NCBI GenBank assembly: GCA_950097015.1
Contig: CATNEN010000033.1
Location: forward strand, 4,619,001-4,683,000
Length of the DNA: 64,000 nt
Reading direction: 5' to 3'
Origin: Macrostomum hystrix
Taxonomy: Eukaryota; Platyhelminthes; Macrostomidae
The notes under the pieces were generated by a model. That model saw only the letters and a list, made by a program, of their open reading frames with translations, made no database searches and was not told the DNA's origin. The position numbers and the translations under genes were made by a program. Positions 23,484-34,550 of the stretch are shown piece by piece (the first letter of the stretch is position 1; every line of letters starts with the position of its first letter).

Positions 23484-25403
23484 ATGGGCAAGAGGAACGG
23501 ACCCGCAATCGGCATCGACCTGGGCACCACGTACTCATGCGTGGGCGTTTTCCAGGCAGGCAAGGTGGAAATCATAGCCAATGACCAGGGCAACAGAACC
23601 ACGCCGAGCTACGTGGCCTTCACGGACACCGAGAGGCTGGTGGGCGATGCGGCGAAGAACCAGGTGGCGATGAACCCGGAGAACACAGTGTTTGACGCCA
23701 AGCGGCTTATTGGTCGCAAGTTCAGCGACGAGACGGTGCAACGGGACCTGAAGCTGTGGCCGTTCAAGGTGGTGAGTGACGGAGGCCGGCCGAAGATTGA
23801 GGTTCAGTACATGGGCGAGAGGCGCAGCTTCTACCCGGAGGAGATCTCGGCCATGGTGCTGACCAAGATGAAGGAGACTGCGGAGGCCTACCTTGGCGAG
23901 AAGGTGATGGACGCTGTGATCACGGTGCCGGCCTACTTCAACGACAGCCAGCGGCAGGCGACGAAGGACGCGGGCGCGATCGCCGGGCTGAATGTGCTGC
24001 GGATTGTGAACGAGCCGACGGCAGCTGCTCTGGCCTACGGGCTGGACAAGAGCCTGGAGGGCGAGAAGAACATTCTGATCTTCGACCTGGGAGGCGGCAC
24101 GTTCGACGTGTCCATCCTGACGGTGTCGGAGGGCAGCATGTTCGAGGTGCAATCGACGGCTGGCGACACTCACCTGGGCGGCGAGGACTTTGACAACCGG
24201 CTGGTGGAGCACCTGATGCAGGAGTTCAAGCGCAAGTACCGCAAGGATATGAGCGGCAACGCTCGCGCAGTGAGGCGGCTGCGCACGGCGGCCGAGCGAG
24301 CGAAGCGAACTCTGAGCAGCTCGGCGCAGGCGAGCATCGAGATTGACTCGCTGTTTGAGGGCGTCGACTTTTACACCAGCGTGACCAGGGCTCGCTTCGA
24401 GGAGCTGTGCGCCGACCTCTTCCGCCAGACGATGGAGCCGGTGGAGCGAGCGCTGAGGGACGCCAAGATGGACAAGAGCAGCATCAGCGAGATTGTCCTG
24501 GTGGGCGGATCCACGCGGATCCCGAAGGTGCAGAAGCTGCTGCAGGAGTTCATGGGCGGCCGGTCGCTGAACAAGTCGATCAACCCGGACGAGGCGGTCG
24601 CCTACGGTGCGGCAGTTCAGGCGGCCGTGCTGACCGGCGTGAAGGACGAGAAGATCGAGGACCTGCTGCTACTGGACGTGGCTCCGCTGTCGCTGGGCAT
24701 CGAGACCGCCGGCGGCGTGATGACCAAGATCGTGGAGAGGAACAGCCGCATCCCGACTAAGGCGACGCAGACGTTCACGACGTACTCGGACAACCAGAGC
24801 GGCGTCACCATCCAGGTGTTTGAGGGCGAGCGGGCGCTCACCAGGGACAACCACCTGCTGGGCCAGTTCAACCTGGATGGCATCCCGCCAGCGCCTCGCG
24901 GAGTGCCGCAGATCGAGGTGACCTTCGACGTCGACGCCAACGGAATCCTGGTGGTGTCGGCGAAGGACAAGAGCACCAGCCGGGAGGAGAAGATCACGAT
25001 CACGAACGACAAGGGCCGACTCTCGAAGGACGAGATCGAGCGCATGGTGCGCGACGCGGAGAAGTTTCACGCGGAGGACGAGCGGCACCGCGAGCGTCTG
25101 ACAGCCCGCAACCAGCTGGAGTCGCTCGCCTTCCAGTACAAGCAGGCGGCCGAGGACTGCAAGGATCGGTTGGGCGAGAAGGAGGCCAGCGATGTGACCG
25201 CCGCGTGCAACCGCGTCATCTCCTGGCTGGAGAACAACCAGACCGCCGACAAGGACGAGATCGCCGAGCAGCAGCGCCAGCTGAGCAGCCTGTGCTCACC
25301 TCTCATGGCCAAGCTGCATCAGCAGCAGCAGCAGCAGCCGCCGCAGCACGGACCGCAGCGAGCGGGTCGCGCCGGCGGACCAACCGTCGAGGAGGTCGAC
25401 TGA
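23484..25403 (+). CDS. HSP70: Heat-inducible cytosolic HSP70 (intronless)
   Basis: An uninterrupted 639-residue chaperone. The N-terminal ATPase domain carries the three family signatures: IDLGTTYS at residues 11-18, [14 protein letters not shown] near 199 and [13 protein letters not shown] near 339. The substrate-binding domain follows (about residues 385-545), then a helical lid and a Gln/Pro/Gly-rich tail ending in EEVD, the cytosolic motif that docks TPR co-chaperones. The tail has a polyglutamine run in place of the usual GGMP repeats. Lack of introns and the cluster of heat-shock elements plus TATA box mark it as stress-inducible. It lies between CH-domain and SAM-domain exons on the same strand, possibly inside an intron. 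Confidence 0.97.
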   Translation: MGKRNGPAIGIDLGTTYSCVGVFQAGKVEIIANDQGNRTTPSYVAFTDTERLVGDAAKNQVAMNPENTVFDAKRLIGRKFSDETVQRDLKLWPFKVVSDGGRPKIEVQYMGERRSFYPEEISAMVLTKMKETAEAYLGEKVMDAVITVPAYFNDSQRQATKDAGAIAGLNVLRIVNEPTAAALAYGLDKSLEGEKNILIFDLGGGTFDVSILTVSEGSMFEVQSTAGDTHLGGEDFDNRLVEHLMQEFKRKYRKDMSGNARAVRRLRTAAERAKRTLSSSAQASIEIDSLFEGVDFYTSVTRARFEELCADLFRQTMEPVERALRDAKMDKSSISEIVLVGGSTRIPKVQKLLQEFMGGRSLNKSINPDEAVAYGAAVQAAVLTGVKDEKIEDLLLLDVAPLSLGIETAGGVMTKIVERNSRIPTKATQTFTTYSDNQSGVTIQVFEGERALTRDNHLLGQFNLDGIPPAPRGVPQIEVTFDVDANGILVVSAKDKSTSREEKITITNDKGRLSKDEIERMVRDAEKFHAEDERHRERLTARNQLESLAFQYKQAAEDCKDRLGEKEASDVTAACNRVISWLENNQTADKDEIAEQQRQLSSLCSPLMAKLHQQQQQQPPQHGPQRAGRAGGPTVEEVD

Positions 25404-25489
25404 GCGCATCTCCATGCACTGACTGAGCGTCCCTTTCTCATATTGTAGCCTTTTGGACTTACCTTAACGAGTACATGTTAATATTTGTG

Positions 25490-25495
25490 AATAAA
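25490..25495 (+). terminator. Polyadenylation signal of HSP70
   Basis: AATAAA 87 bases after the HSP70 stop. Confidence 0.7.
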
Positions 25496-25771
25496 TTTAA
25501 ATATTTTGTTTACTGAAGCCAACATTGTGGTTAAAATTTCTATTCATAGAGAGAGTTGCCCTGCTCTCCTCAAGAATTTCAACTGTACATGTTTGTTTTA
25601 TATTTTTGACAGCCATTGTTTAATTCCTGCTTCGTTCGTTGAAGTTAAAATAAAAAATATTTCGGTTAAATTATGTAAACAATTGTGATACAGCTATAAA
25701 GTTATATTGTGTTGTTTCATAACACTGTTCATCAATCCCAATGAGCACTTAGTTCTTTGCTTGAGTGGCCG

Positions 25772-25803
25772 TCGAGTTGCGATCGACGGCTGGCGACACT
25801 CAC
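25772..25803 (+). other. Short HSP70-derived fragment
   Basis: 32 bases matching HSP70 coding bases 24,142-24,173 with two mismatches (shared core ATCGACGGCTGGCGACACTC), about 370 bases after the HSP70 stop. Flanks show no further similarity. The rest of 25,500-26,100 is AT-rich with nothing recognised. Confidence 0.5.
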
Positions 25804-26125
25804 ACGAGCTTCGACTTTTCTGACTTAACTGTCATCTTGTCTCCATTACACTGCTGCTAAGTTATTATACGCATGTAACAGTTCTAATTTTAATTCGTAA
25901 TTGCTAACTGCAACAAAATATACGTCTCAATAGCTCGTAAAAGCTGTATAGATATTTTCTCTGTAGAATCCTAATCATATTTAACTTTGGTCTACTTTGT
26001 TAGTTTTTCTGTAATTCGCCTGCCATGTGTGGCAGTTGCACGAAGAACTATAAAAGTCTTTATAATGGTGTTTATAACCAAACGTTTGTTGTTTGACTGA
26101 ATTTGTAGCTCGTAATTTGATAAGT

Positions 26126-28353
26126 ATGAGTAATGATAATGATTTCGAACCGATACAGGTCAACACTAAGGACATCGGCAGCGGCAGCAGCGGCAGTCGC
26201 AGGTTGGAAGGCCTGGCCAAGCACGCCGTGCCGCCGCTGAGAGTGAAGCACGAACTCGTGAGTTGCTGGCGGACTGAAATTTCCGACCTCTTAACTTTGA
26301 AGACTTAAAGACTCTTAAGACTCTTAAAGCGAAGCTTAAAGAGTACTTTAACAGTTTAAATTAGGCTGGTATTTTCTCATTTGATTACGTCTCCATTTTA
26401 CTTACCGCAATACTTATTCATAATTCACGACTTGCCCAGCCGGCAAAGCCCAACACGCCTCCGCCGCCACCTGGATTTGAAACTCCCGTGTCACAAAAGC
26501 CTCAGTCGTCAAAGACTCAGTCAAGGGGCCAGTTGGACGAGGGTCCATCGGACGCGTGAGTTTAGAGCCTAGCAGGGTATGATTCATTGTGGAGATTTAG
26601 GCTAGAGATTTTGAGCAGAAAGCTGATAACCGAACGCCCCGCAGGTACCAGCCTAAGTCACCGGGCACTGGACGCGACAATCTCGCATTTCAGCTTGACA
26701 GCCCGGCAGCGGAATCGAAAGCTGTCACTTCTGCGCAATCCGTAATAGCTGCAGTGAACAACGCCGTGGTTGTCACTAGCGATGTCGACGACAACGAGGA
26801 GGAAGAAACACTGCCGGAGCTCGATTTCAGTCGACCAGGCAGTGGCGACGTCCCGAGCCCGGAGGCTGTGACGAATCGACCGCCACCGCCGCGCCCTCCA
26901 CCGCCGAAGCATCCGCGTCCAGCACAACCGCCGCCACCGCCACCACCACCGCCACCGGACATTCGACAAAGAACTATCGGTCGCTATCGGACACTCATCG
27001 AAGCATCATCAAAATGGACGTCGAGAGTCGAAAAAGCGTCGATCATCGAACTCGCGCAGTAGTAATAACAGTAGAAGAAGACGACGACAAAAGGTACCCG
27101 ACGATGACGATGATACGTCTGACGACAGACGCGACGAAAGCATTGACGAGTCGGAAGATTCTAATTCAACAACTGATAGTGACGGAGCTGCAGTGAGGTG
27201 CGTTTAACTCAATTAGAGAGCAATCGGTTATATTCCTTCCTCCGTGATTGGCCGGCTTTTTACGTTCGTATTAGCAAAGACAAGCTTTGTGCTTTATCAC
27301 TAATCGGAAAGTACGTGTGAGCAAATTCTACATTTTCCATAGACTCAACGCGGGTCATAGCAGTCGATATAATCAAGCTTCCTCATTTTATTTACGTTTT
27401 TTTACAACTTCATCTAATCTAGAAAAAACTGCGTCCACACACACCACAGAGCGCTAGAGCACAGAGTCAGACGTTTGGAGCGCCACGTGACCCACCTGAG
27501 CCAGCGGCTGAACCAAGCACTGAGCTTAATGACGTCAAGCGATCCCCAGCAGGTACAGCTGGATGGCTTACAGCAGGCCAACAACAGCAAAGTGGCAGAT
27601 TCAGCAGAAGATTATGCGGAGTTCTTGAGTCCTTCAGGTGTAAATACTACTGGCACCGGGTTGACATGGCAACGCGACTGGCCGCCAGACCGTCCAGGCA
27701 TTCTAGGCTACATGACGCACCCGTTGAGGCACAAGAAGCTCAATTGGTTAGTTTTCTTTCCGATTGGTTGGTTGGTTGGCTATTGATCATATACATGAAC
27801 ACATCAGGTTTTATTGACATAGAAATATTCTTGTAGATTAATCGGAATTAGCATCTAACACAGTTGAGCCAGATTTACTGCCAGCCGCAGCTATCGATGC
27901 ATCCATAGGATGTGTACAGCTGCTCAGTCCATAGACAGAGGGCCGCCACTCCCACCCGAATTTCTATCACAGCTAGTGCCGGTACCGATTTAACAGCCTG
28001 GTCAACCGCAGCAACATCTTCAGTCTCAACATAAGAAATCCAAACCTATTGTTAACAGCCCGAAACAGCTGAGCAGCAACCTTCCACGGCTTCGATTGTA
28101 TAAGATAAAAGTCACTCTCAGCTCCCTCTCACTGACTGCCTGCAGGTTCTTCGGCTCCGAGCCGCCCTTCCTGCGCCAATTCTTGGATTACCTGGGCTAC
28201 GGGCAGTACATTCCGCATTTCGAGCAGCACGGCATCGGGGTGCGCGAGCTGGTGTGCATTGACGACCGCGGCCTTCGAAGCATCGGCCTGCCGAAGGGGC
28301 CTCGGGCGCGCATTCTCCAGGCGGTGAGGGAGCACCTGCCACCTGTGCCCTGA
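26126..28353 (+). CDS. Pro-rich protein with C-terminal SAM domain
   Basis: Exons: 26,126 (or 26,159)-26,257, 26,440-26,555, 26,645-27,197, 27,423-27,746 and 28,146-28,353, all with compatible phases at the junctions. The order is a short Gly/Ser segment, PPPPP motifs, an acidic stretch, a long polyproline run, an Arg/Ser-rich and Asp/Glu-rich segment, a Leu-rich helix (RALEHRVRRLERHVTHL), and a SAM domain (FLRQFLDYLGYGQYIPHF through RILQAVREHLPPVP). SAM domains mediate protein oligomerisation. Within exon 3 the frame must shift by one near the polyproline run (frame 0 before, frame 1 after), so a hidden intron or an indel is present. A TATAAAA at about 26,049 and the ATG at 26,126 suggest an independent gene; the acceptor before 26,159 in phase 0 would also fit a continuation of the CH gene. 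Confidence 0.6.
27900..27950 (-). mobile_element. SINE family 2 fragment
   Basis: The reverse complement of TACAGCTGCTCAGTCCATAG matches the 3' part of the family 2 SINE. It lies in the last intron of the SAM-domain gene. Confidence 0.4.
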
Positions 28354-28436
28354 ATTTCACGGTCCGAGCACAGATCACTCAGACAGAATCAGGGCAAAAT
28401 TTCGGTGTTGAATTGAGCTGGTTGTTTAAATGCATG

Positions 28437-28442
28437 AATAAA
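28437..28442 (+). terminator. Polyadenylation signal of the SAM-domain gene
   Basis: AATAAA 84 bases after the stop. Confidence 0.7.
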
Positions 28443-28449
28443 CAGAGTG

Positions 28450-29270
28450 ATTCTGGTGAGGATCGGCTTCAACCAGGTTGTGCCGTGTATTGTTAATTTT
28501 TCTCTTTTTTCTGAAATTTAGAATTAAAGTACATGTGTAGCCCTCCAATTTCTTGTATTTAACTTTCACTTAGGTTGACTCTGCTTTTAGTTTTCTTTCT
28601 ATTGACTGACGCTCTACTTCAGCCAGCAATGATCGAATGGGAATTGCTGTTTATCTTTATAAAATATCTCGTGAACCTCTTACGAACATATCGTCTCTAC
28701 CCTTCAGCTCTTGTATAGTCATTGGCATTGGAGATTGTGACTTTTTAAACAGCAAATTTTCCTGAAATTATCCAGGACTTCTGGAAGAACTGCATATTGA
28801 CCACCTGCCACGAGTATACGAAGGATTTGTTAATTATTTTTTGTTTCCAAATCTAGAGATTCTTACTAATAGTTAGTATGGGGTTTTTGTGTCCACAGCA
28901 AAATAAAATGTATTTATTTTTTTCAAGAATTTAGCGCGCGTACAGCAATGTTATGATTATTACAGTACTTCACCGAACATGGTCGTGACGAAATCACAGA
29001 CGCATTTATATACCTACTCTTTCTCACGCTCTCCCATTTGCATGCGACTGAAAAATAAATTAGTCTATAGTTCAAAATTTGTAGAGGTTTATACAGAGCA
29101 ATCTTATTCCTTGTATATATATATATATCCTTACATATTAAGAAACTTGATTTAATTTTACAGCTGAGACTACTATACTCTAAATTTACAAGTATTAATT
29201 ATAATGTATAACTATACCACGCACACACCCGCAACACGGACTACTAAATAGTCGTTTATTAGTCTGTGAC
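28450..29270. other. AT-rich intergenic region
   Basis: No gene recognised; a short (TA)n run near 29,117. Confidence 0.4.
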
Positions 29271-29274
29271 ATGG

Positions 29275-29275
<1 letters not shown>

Positions 29276-29325
<50 letters not shown>
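29276..29325. repeat. (AC)n microsatellite
   Basis: About 24 uninterrupted AC dinucleotides. A short GGTA tract follows at about 29,512-29,525. Confidence 0.95.
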
Positions 29326-29329
<4 letters not shown>

Positions 29330-29632
29330 CGCAATGAAACTTTAAGCCAAACAATATTACAATCAGCACAGCAAAAAGGTGAAGAATAATTGATTCTGAC
29401 CAGTCCATGGCCGAATGATGGGATGCGTGCAGCAACAGCACCAGCTGCACCGACTGCTAGGCTCAATCTAGGCTCTGCATCTGCGCGGCTGATAGCCTGC
29501 TAGTTTGACTTAGGTAGGTAGGTAGGCAAGGTAGGTTGGCTCAGGCAAGCAGCTTGTTTTGCCAATATCATTTTATTTTTATTTGGATGGCCTACAATTA
29601 GGAAAAGTGTTCAAAGGTATAAATTTTATGCT

Positions 29633-29856
29633 TGTAAGGAGTGCTGAGCCGAGAGATGATTTGTGTAGACGAAAAAGCCTAAAGCGAAGTAGGCTCTGAG
29701 CAATCGGTTATATTTGATATTTGGTGATGAACATGCAACGTGCGGCCGATGGGTGCAGATGTACATTAATCGCTCGCAACTCCACGCACACTACGATATA
29801 ACTCAGGGCCTACAGCTAACACGGCTAAATGAACGCGCGCCCACTTGGCGCCTACA
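29633..29856 (-). repeat. 3' LTR of the gypsy element
   Basis: 224 bp; identical to 34,322-34,545 except at two positions. Confidence 0.95.
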
Positions 29857-30012
29857 CTTCTCCCCAACTAGAGAGATTGCCGGGGGATAAAAGAGAAAAG
29901 AGCAAAGCTTTAGAGCAAGGGATTGTTGCAACAATCTAGCGGAAAAAGTCCATAGAACGCAAGACAGTCCATAGCAACTCATTTGAGAAAATACGGCCGC
30001 ACGCAAAATGAG

Positions 30013-33000
30013 TTATTGTTTATAGCTAAGCACTTTGCTACGCGCAGCCCTGGGATGCTGTCGTGTGGCGACACCATCGCTAGGGTTAGCGGTTGGCTGG
30101 CTGGCAGACTGGCCGGCGGACTGGCCGGCGGACTGACCAGCAGAGTGGCCGGCAGACTGGCCGGCGGACTGGCCGGCGGACTGACCAGCAGAGTGGCCGG
30201 CAGACTGACCGGCAGACTGGCCGGCGGACTGGCCGGCGGACTGGCCAGCAGAGTGGCCGGCGGACTGGCCGGCGGACTGACCAGCAGAGTGGCCGGCAGA
30301 CTGACCGGCGGACTGGCCGGCGGGCTGGCCGGCAGACTGGCCGGCGGACTGGCCGGCGGACTGGCCTGCGGACTGGCCGGCAGACTCTATCAGGGGCCGC
30401 AGTTGAGTGACGTGTCGCATGCACGATTGTTCGCCGCGTTGAAGGACGCACGTGTCTCCCTGGACCAGCTTGACAGTCCACGGAGAAGGCTCAAAAGGCA
30501 GTTGAAGCTTGTTGCGCGGTTGCTGCTTTCGTAGAACTTTGCTGCCGTCAATGATGCCGTGCTCCTGGGCAGCCTTGCGGTCATCGAATCTTGATTTCAT
30601 ATCTTGCACGTAATTCCGGTGCCAGTCTTGAACTTCTTCATGATTCACCTCGACCGGCTGAGACGGCTTAGTGGTCGGGATGCCATCGTTCATCTTCCTG
30701 CCCATGAGGAGTTCAGCGGGTGCGCGGCCGGTTGCTCGGTGCGGTGTTGTGCGGAAAGCCAGCAGCCAGTCCTCGATGGCCTCCTTCCAGTTACGCCCTT
30801 CGGCCACAGCCGTCTGGATGACTTTTCCAATGCTCCGGTTGACTCGCTCTGTCGCTCCATTGGATTCAGGGTGGAGTGGGCAGATAAGGCGATGTCGAAT
30901 GCCATAGGTGGTGAGGAAGCTGCGGAAAGCGGCTGAATTGAATGGCGGGCCGTTGTCAGTGACCACCTCGATAGGTACGCCGAATCTACCGAACAGTCGG
31001 CGAAGGTGCGGGCTCACGCTCTCCGCTGTCGATGAGTTCAGGAAGCTGACTTATGGATATTTTGAGTAGAGGTCTGTGATGACTAGCAGCATCTGGCCCT
31101 GTACTGGTCCGTAGAAGTCCATGCCTAGAGTGAGCCAGGCACCGTCTGGGATCTGCGTTGGTTTAAGAGGCGTTTGACGCGCTCCAGTGGAGGCGGCCTG
31201 GCAGAGCGTGCAGCACTGAACAAAGCTCTCGCAGTCGCTGCGCATGCGAGGCCACCAGACTTTCGTTTGCAGCCGCTTCAGGGTTCGGTCAGCGCCTAGA
31301 TGGCCGGTGTGCGCTAGTTGGAGGACAGGCCTGCGCAGTGTCTCCGGGATGACGATGAGGTCGCCCCTTAGCAGGACGCCGTCACTCTCTGAGAGCTCGT
31401 TGCTGACGGTCTTGTAGGAGCGCTGGGCCGGGTCGCGGATATTCCAGTTACCGGTTCGGATGGCGCTTAGCGCCGCCTGGATGCCGCTGTCGGTGCCCGA
31501 CGCTTCCCGCACTTGAGCGAGGCTGAAGCCCTTTGGCACAGCTCCAGCCGACACGGCGTTGACGAAGGCGGTGTCAAGTTCTTCACCTACGTTCCTCCTT
31601 GATTCTGGCAGTGGCTGCCGGCTTAGCAGGTCGGCTGGATTGGTCGGCCCGGGTCGGTAAATCAGATCGAAGCGGAGGTGCTGGATGCGAAATGCCATCC
31701 GTTCGATTCGTGGCGGTGGACGAGAGCCAGGCTTGAACAGCGGCACGAGTGGTCGGTGGTCTGTTACTACAGTGAAGCCTGGGTCTCCGGCTAGGTAGTG
31801 TTCAAACTTCAAGCACCCGAATTTGATGGCCAGAGCTTCTCGCTCTATCTGCGCGTACCGCTGTTCCACTGCTGAAGGGGCTCTGCTGGCGTAAGCCACG
31901 GGTCTGCTGCTGCCGTCCGGCTGCCTCTGCGTGAGGATGGCGCCCAGTCCGACCGGGGAGGCGTCCACTAGGAGCTCGGTTTCCCGCCTGCGGTCGAAGA
32001 AGGCGAGCGTTTCCGCGGCGCCGATTGCTTTTTTAATGCTTTCGAATGCCGCAGTGTGCTTATCCGTCCACTCCCAGACCTGGCCCTTCTTAGTCAATTG
32101 ACGTAGGGGCCCGGCGAGGTGAGCGAAGTTTGGGACGAATTTTGACAAGAAGTTCGTGGTGCCGAGGAATGAGCGGACGTCGGAAACGTTTGCAGGTTGC
32201 CGAAAGCTCTGCATGGCCTCAATTTTCTCAGCAGCTGGCTCCATGCCCCGAGCAGTCAGGCGCATGCCGAGAAACTCGATGGACGGTCGGGAGAACCTGC
32301 ACTTGTCCCTGTTGAGGGTGATGCCGTACTCACGCAGGCGCTGAAGGCACGCGTCCAGTCTCTTATGGTGTTGCTTTAAATCAGATGCGTAGATCACCAC
32401 GTCATCGTGCGCCCACCGGACGCCTTCAATGTCGCTGAGGATGCCCAGCATGATCCGTTGCAAAATCTCCGAGGCATTCGTGAACCCCATGCTAAGTCTT
32501 TTAAGTCGCATTAGTCCGAGAGGCGTGCTGAAGGTGAAGTAGTGGCGGCTGTCTTCGTGAACTGGAATCTGGTAGAACGCCTTGCGGATGTCTAGTTCAC
32601 TGAAAATTTTAGCGTTGGCCATCTCCTCCGTGATATCTTCTAGCGTGGGGATCTGTTGTTTCTCCGGTATAACGAAAGCGTTGAGGTCGCGGAGATCCTG
32701 GCAGATTCTGACGCCCCCATCGGTCTTGGGCACTACTACCATACGGGATACCCAGGCGCTTGGTCCTTTGACGGCCTCAATAATGTCCTGCTTCTCTAGT
32801 GCCCGGAGTTCGTTAACTACGGCTTCTTTGAGGTGAGCAGCTACCCGGGAAGGCGCCTGGCATACCGGAATGGCATTTTCGGATAGCTGGACTTTGACCT
32901 CTACGCCCTTGATGCAGCCGATGCCGTTGAATGCCTCTTTGTGTCGGTGCAGGATTGCGTCGAGTTGAGGATCGTTTGACTGCGGTGACGGCGTGTCAGA

Positions 33001-34005
33001 GACTGCGCTAATTTCCTGCGCGTCGGAGATCTGTGGCCTCTGGATCTTCAGCACTCCAAGTTTGAATGCAGGCTGGCGTCCCAGAATAGTCAGTCCGTCG
33101 CCGTTCATGATGTGAAATGTCGCGGTAGTATTGGCTGCTCCAACTTTGATGTGGAGTTCGGCGACCCCTGCAATCTTTAGAGGTGTCGGTACCCCGTAGG
33201 CGGGGACTTCTGTTCTTGTTGGACGAAGGTCCGGTAGATTAAGAGTCCTGAAGGTTTTGAGACTCATGATACTACAGCTGGCTCCGCTATCAACCATCAT
33301 GGGCAGTTGTCGATTTGCCACCTGTACGGACAGCGAGACGTCGGCTGGGTAGTCGCCGCCGTCGTACAGAGCAAACACATCTTCCTCCGTGGAGCCGTCA
33401 GCCGAACTGAAGACTGCATTAGTGCTGATTCTCTGCTGCTGGGTCCGGTTGTTGTGCATCTGTCGAGGCTGGCGGCAGGCCAAAGCGAGATGGTTGGGTT
33501 TGCCGCAGTTGCGGCAGATTTTACCTTTGGCTGCGTCACAGGTGGCGTGGCCTTTCTCGCCGCAGCGGTAACACGTGAGCTGCTTCTGATTGCCGGACCT
33601 GCTGCTCGTCAGAGTCGCGCCTCTTCTGTCAGGTTTCACCTTATCGCCATGGGCAACGCTCGCCACATGCGTCTCCGACTTCTCCATCTCGGTGGCCTGT
33701 TCATCGGCTGCCTCAAACGCCCTAGCCTTCCGTAGCGCCTCGTCAAGGCTGATGTTCGCTTCCTGGAGCAGCCGCCTGCGAAGCTTGGCGGATGAGCAAG
33801 TTGCCACGAGCTGGTCCCTGATGAGGGAGTCTTTGAGATTCTCGAACTCACACGGCTCTGCAGCTGTGCGCAATCTGGCGTACCATGCGTCAATAGATTC
33901 TCCAGCTGCCTGTGTGCTGAGGCGGAACTGGTATCTAGCGAAGACCAGATACCAGATACCAGATACCAACGCGAAAAAACGAAAGCGAAACGTTTTTTCG
34001 AGCAT
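30013..34005 (-). pseudogene. pol: gag C-terminus-pol polyprotein with one in-frame stop
   Basis: One long frame on the minus strand interrupted by a single TAA at 31,053-31,051, inside integrase between the first and second catalytic acidic residues. In order: zinc knuckles (CYRCGEKGH; CRNCGKPNHLALAC), aspartic protease (VDSGASCSIM), reverse transcriptase (ELDIRKAFYQIPV; catalytic AHDD at about 32,400), RNase H (LLVDASPVGLGAILTQ), integrase HHCC finger (HTGHLGADRTLKR through CTLCQ) and core (GMDFYGP, VTDNGPPF, ESNGATERVNR). After the core the frame runs into a long SAGQ tetrapeptide tail. The AHDD box is unusual, since Tyr or Phe is commoner at the first position. Confidence 0.9.
30093..30390 (-). 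repeat. 12-bp coding repeat (SAGQ/SAGH) at the integrase C-terminus
   Basis: About 25 tandem 12-bp units (GGCCGGCGGACT and variants) encode SAGQ, SAGH and PAGQ tetrapeptides fused to the end of integrase. It lies within the retroelement, not in host DNA. Confidence 0.9.
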
Positions 34006-34285
34006 TGAAGTGAGACTTTAGAGCGTCAAGCGTATGCGAGAGGGTGAGTTCGCCGGCCTGTGCTTTCGCTGTCAGGTCGGCGTTTTCACGGATGATGTCG
34101 GCGATTTCCTTGCCAGCTGTGTAGCTCAGTTTTGCCAGCTTTGCTTCTCGTTGGTGATGCCTGATGCATCAATGAAGTCTTCGAAACGAGACGCCCATTG
34201 ATTCCAGCGCTTGCCCGCGTTGTGTGGGTCTGCTGATATTGCGAATGGCTCAGGCGGGGGGCAGTGAGAGAAAGTTGGCTGTCAT
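33960..34285 (-). pseudogene. Broken gag N-terminal region of the gypsy element
   Basis: From an ATG at 34,285 the minus strand reads MTANFLSLPP and then meets a stop in a C-rich run. Gag-like coding resumes in other frames (WNQWASRFEDFIDASG; later ELTLSHTLDALKSHF), and a tandem heptanucleotide (ACCAGAT, three units, near 33,943-33,968) shifts the frame again before FRLSTQAAGESIDAWYARLR. At least three breaks are visible, so no intact capsid protein is made from this copy. Confidence 0.7.
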
Positions 34286-34321
34286 TTTTTTTACCGCGCG
34301 GTAGGCGGCTTGCGATGCCAC

Positions 34322-34545
34322 TGTAAGGAGTGCTGAGCCGAGAGATGATTTGTGTAGACGAAAAAGCCTAAAGCGAAGTAGGCTCTGAGCAATCGATTAT
34401 ATTTGATATTTGGTGATGAACATGCAACGTGCGGCCGATGGGTGCAGATGTACATTAATCGCTCGCAACTCCACACACACTACGATATAACTCAGGGCCT
34501 ACAGCTAACACGGCTAAATGAACGCGCGCCCACTTGGCGCCTACA
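34322..34545 (-). repeat. 5' LTR of the gypsy element
   Basis: 224 bp; on the minus strand it precedes the gag-pol region and should hold the promoter. Confidence 0.95.
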
Positions 34546-34550
34546 ATGCT

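Larger units (their letters stand above)
29633..34545 (-). mobile_element. Complete Ty3/gypsy LTR retrotransposon
   Basis: A 4,913-bp element bounded by two 224-bp direct LTRs (TGTA...TACA) and flanked by the 5-bp target duplication ATGCT at 29,628-29,632 and 34,546-34,550. It is transcribed on the minus strand: gag remnant, then zinc knuckles, protease, reverse transcriptase, RNase H and integrase in the Ty3/gypsy order (integrase last). A purine-rich tract (GGGGAGAAG) abuts the 3' LTR at 29,857, and a TGG-starting primer-binding candidate lies just inside the 5' LTR. The LTRs differ at two sites only, so insertion is recent, yet the coding region is broken in gag and once in integrase. Confidence 0.95.

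Noticed and set aside
23535-25088. Minus-strand frames opposite HSP70
   Set aside because: Shadow of a GC-rich coding exon; HSP70 is complete on the plus strand.
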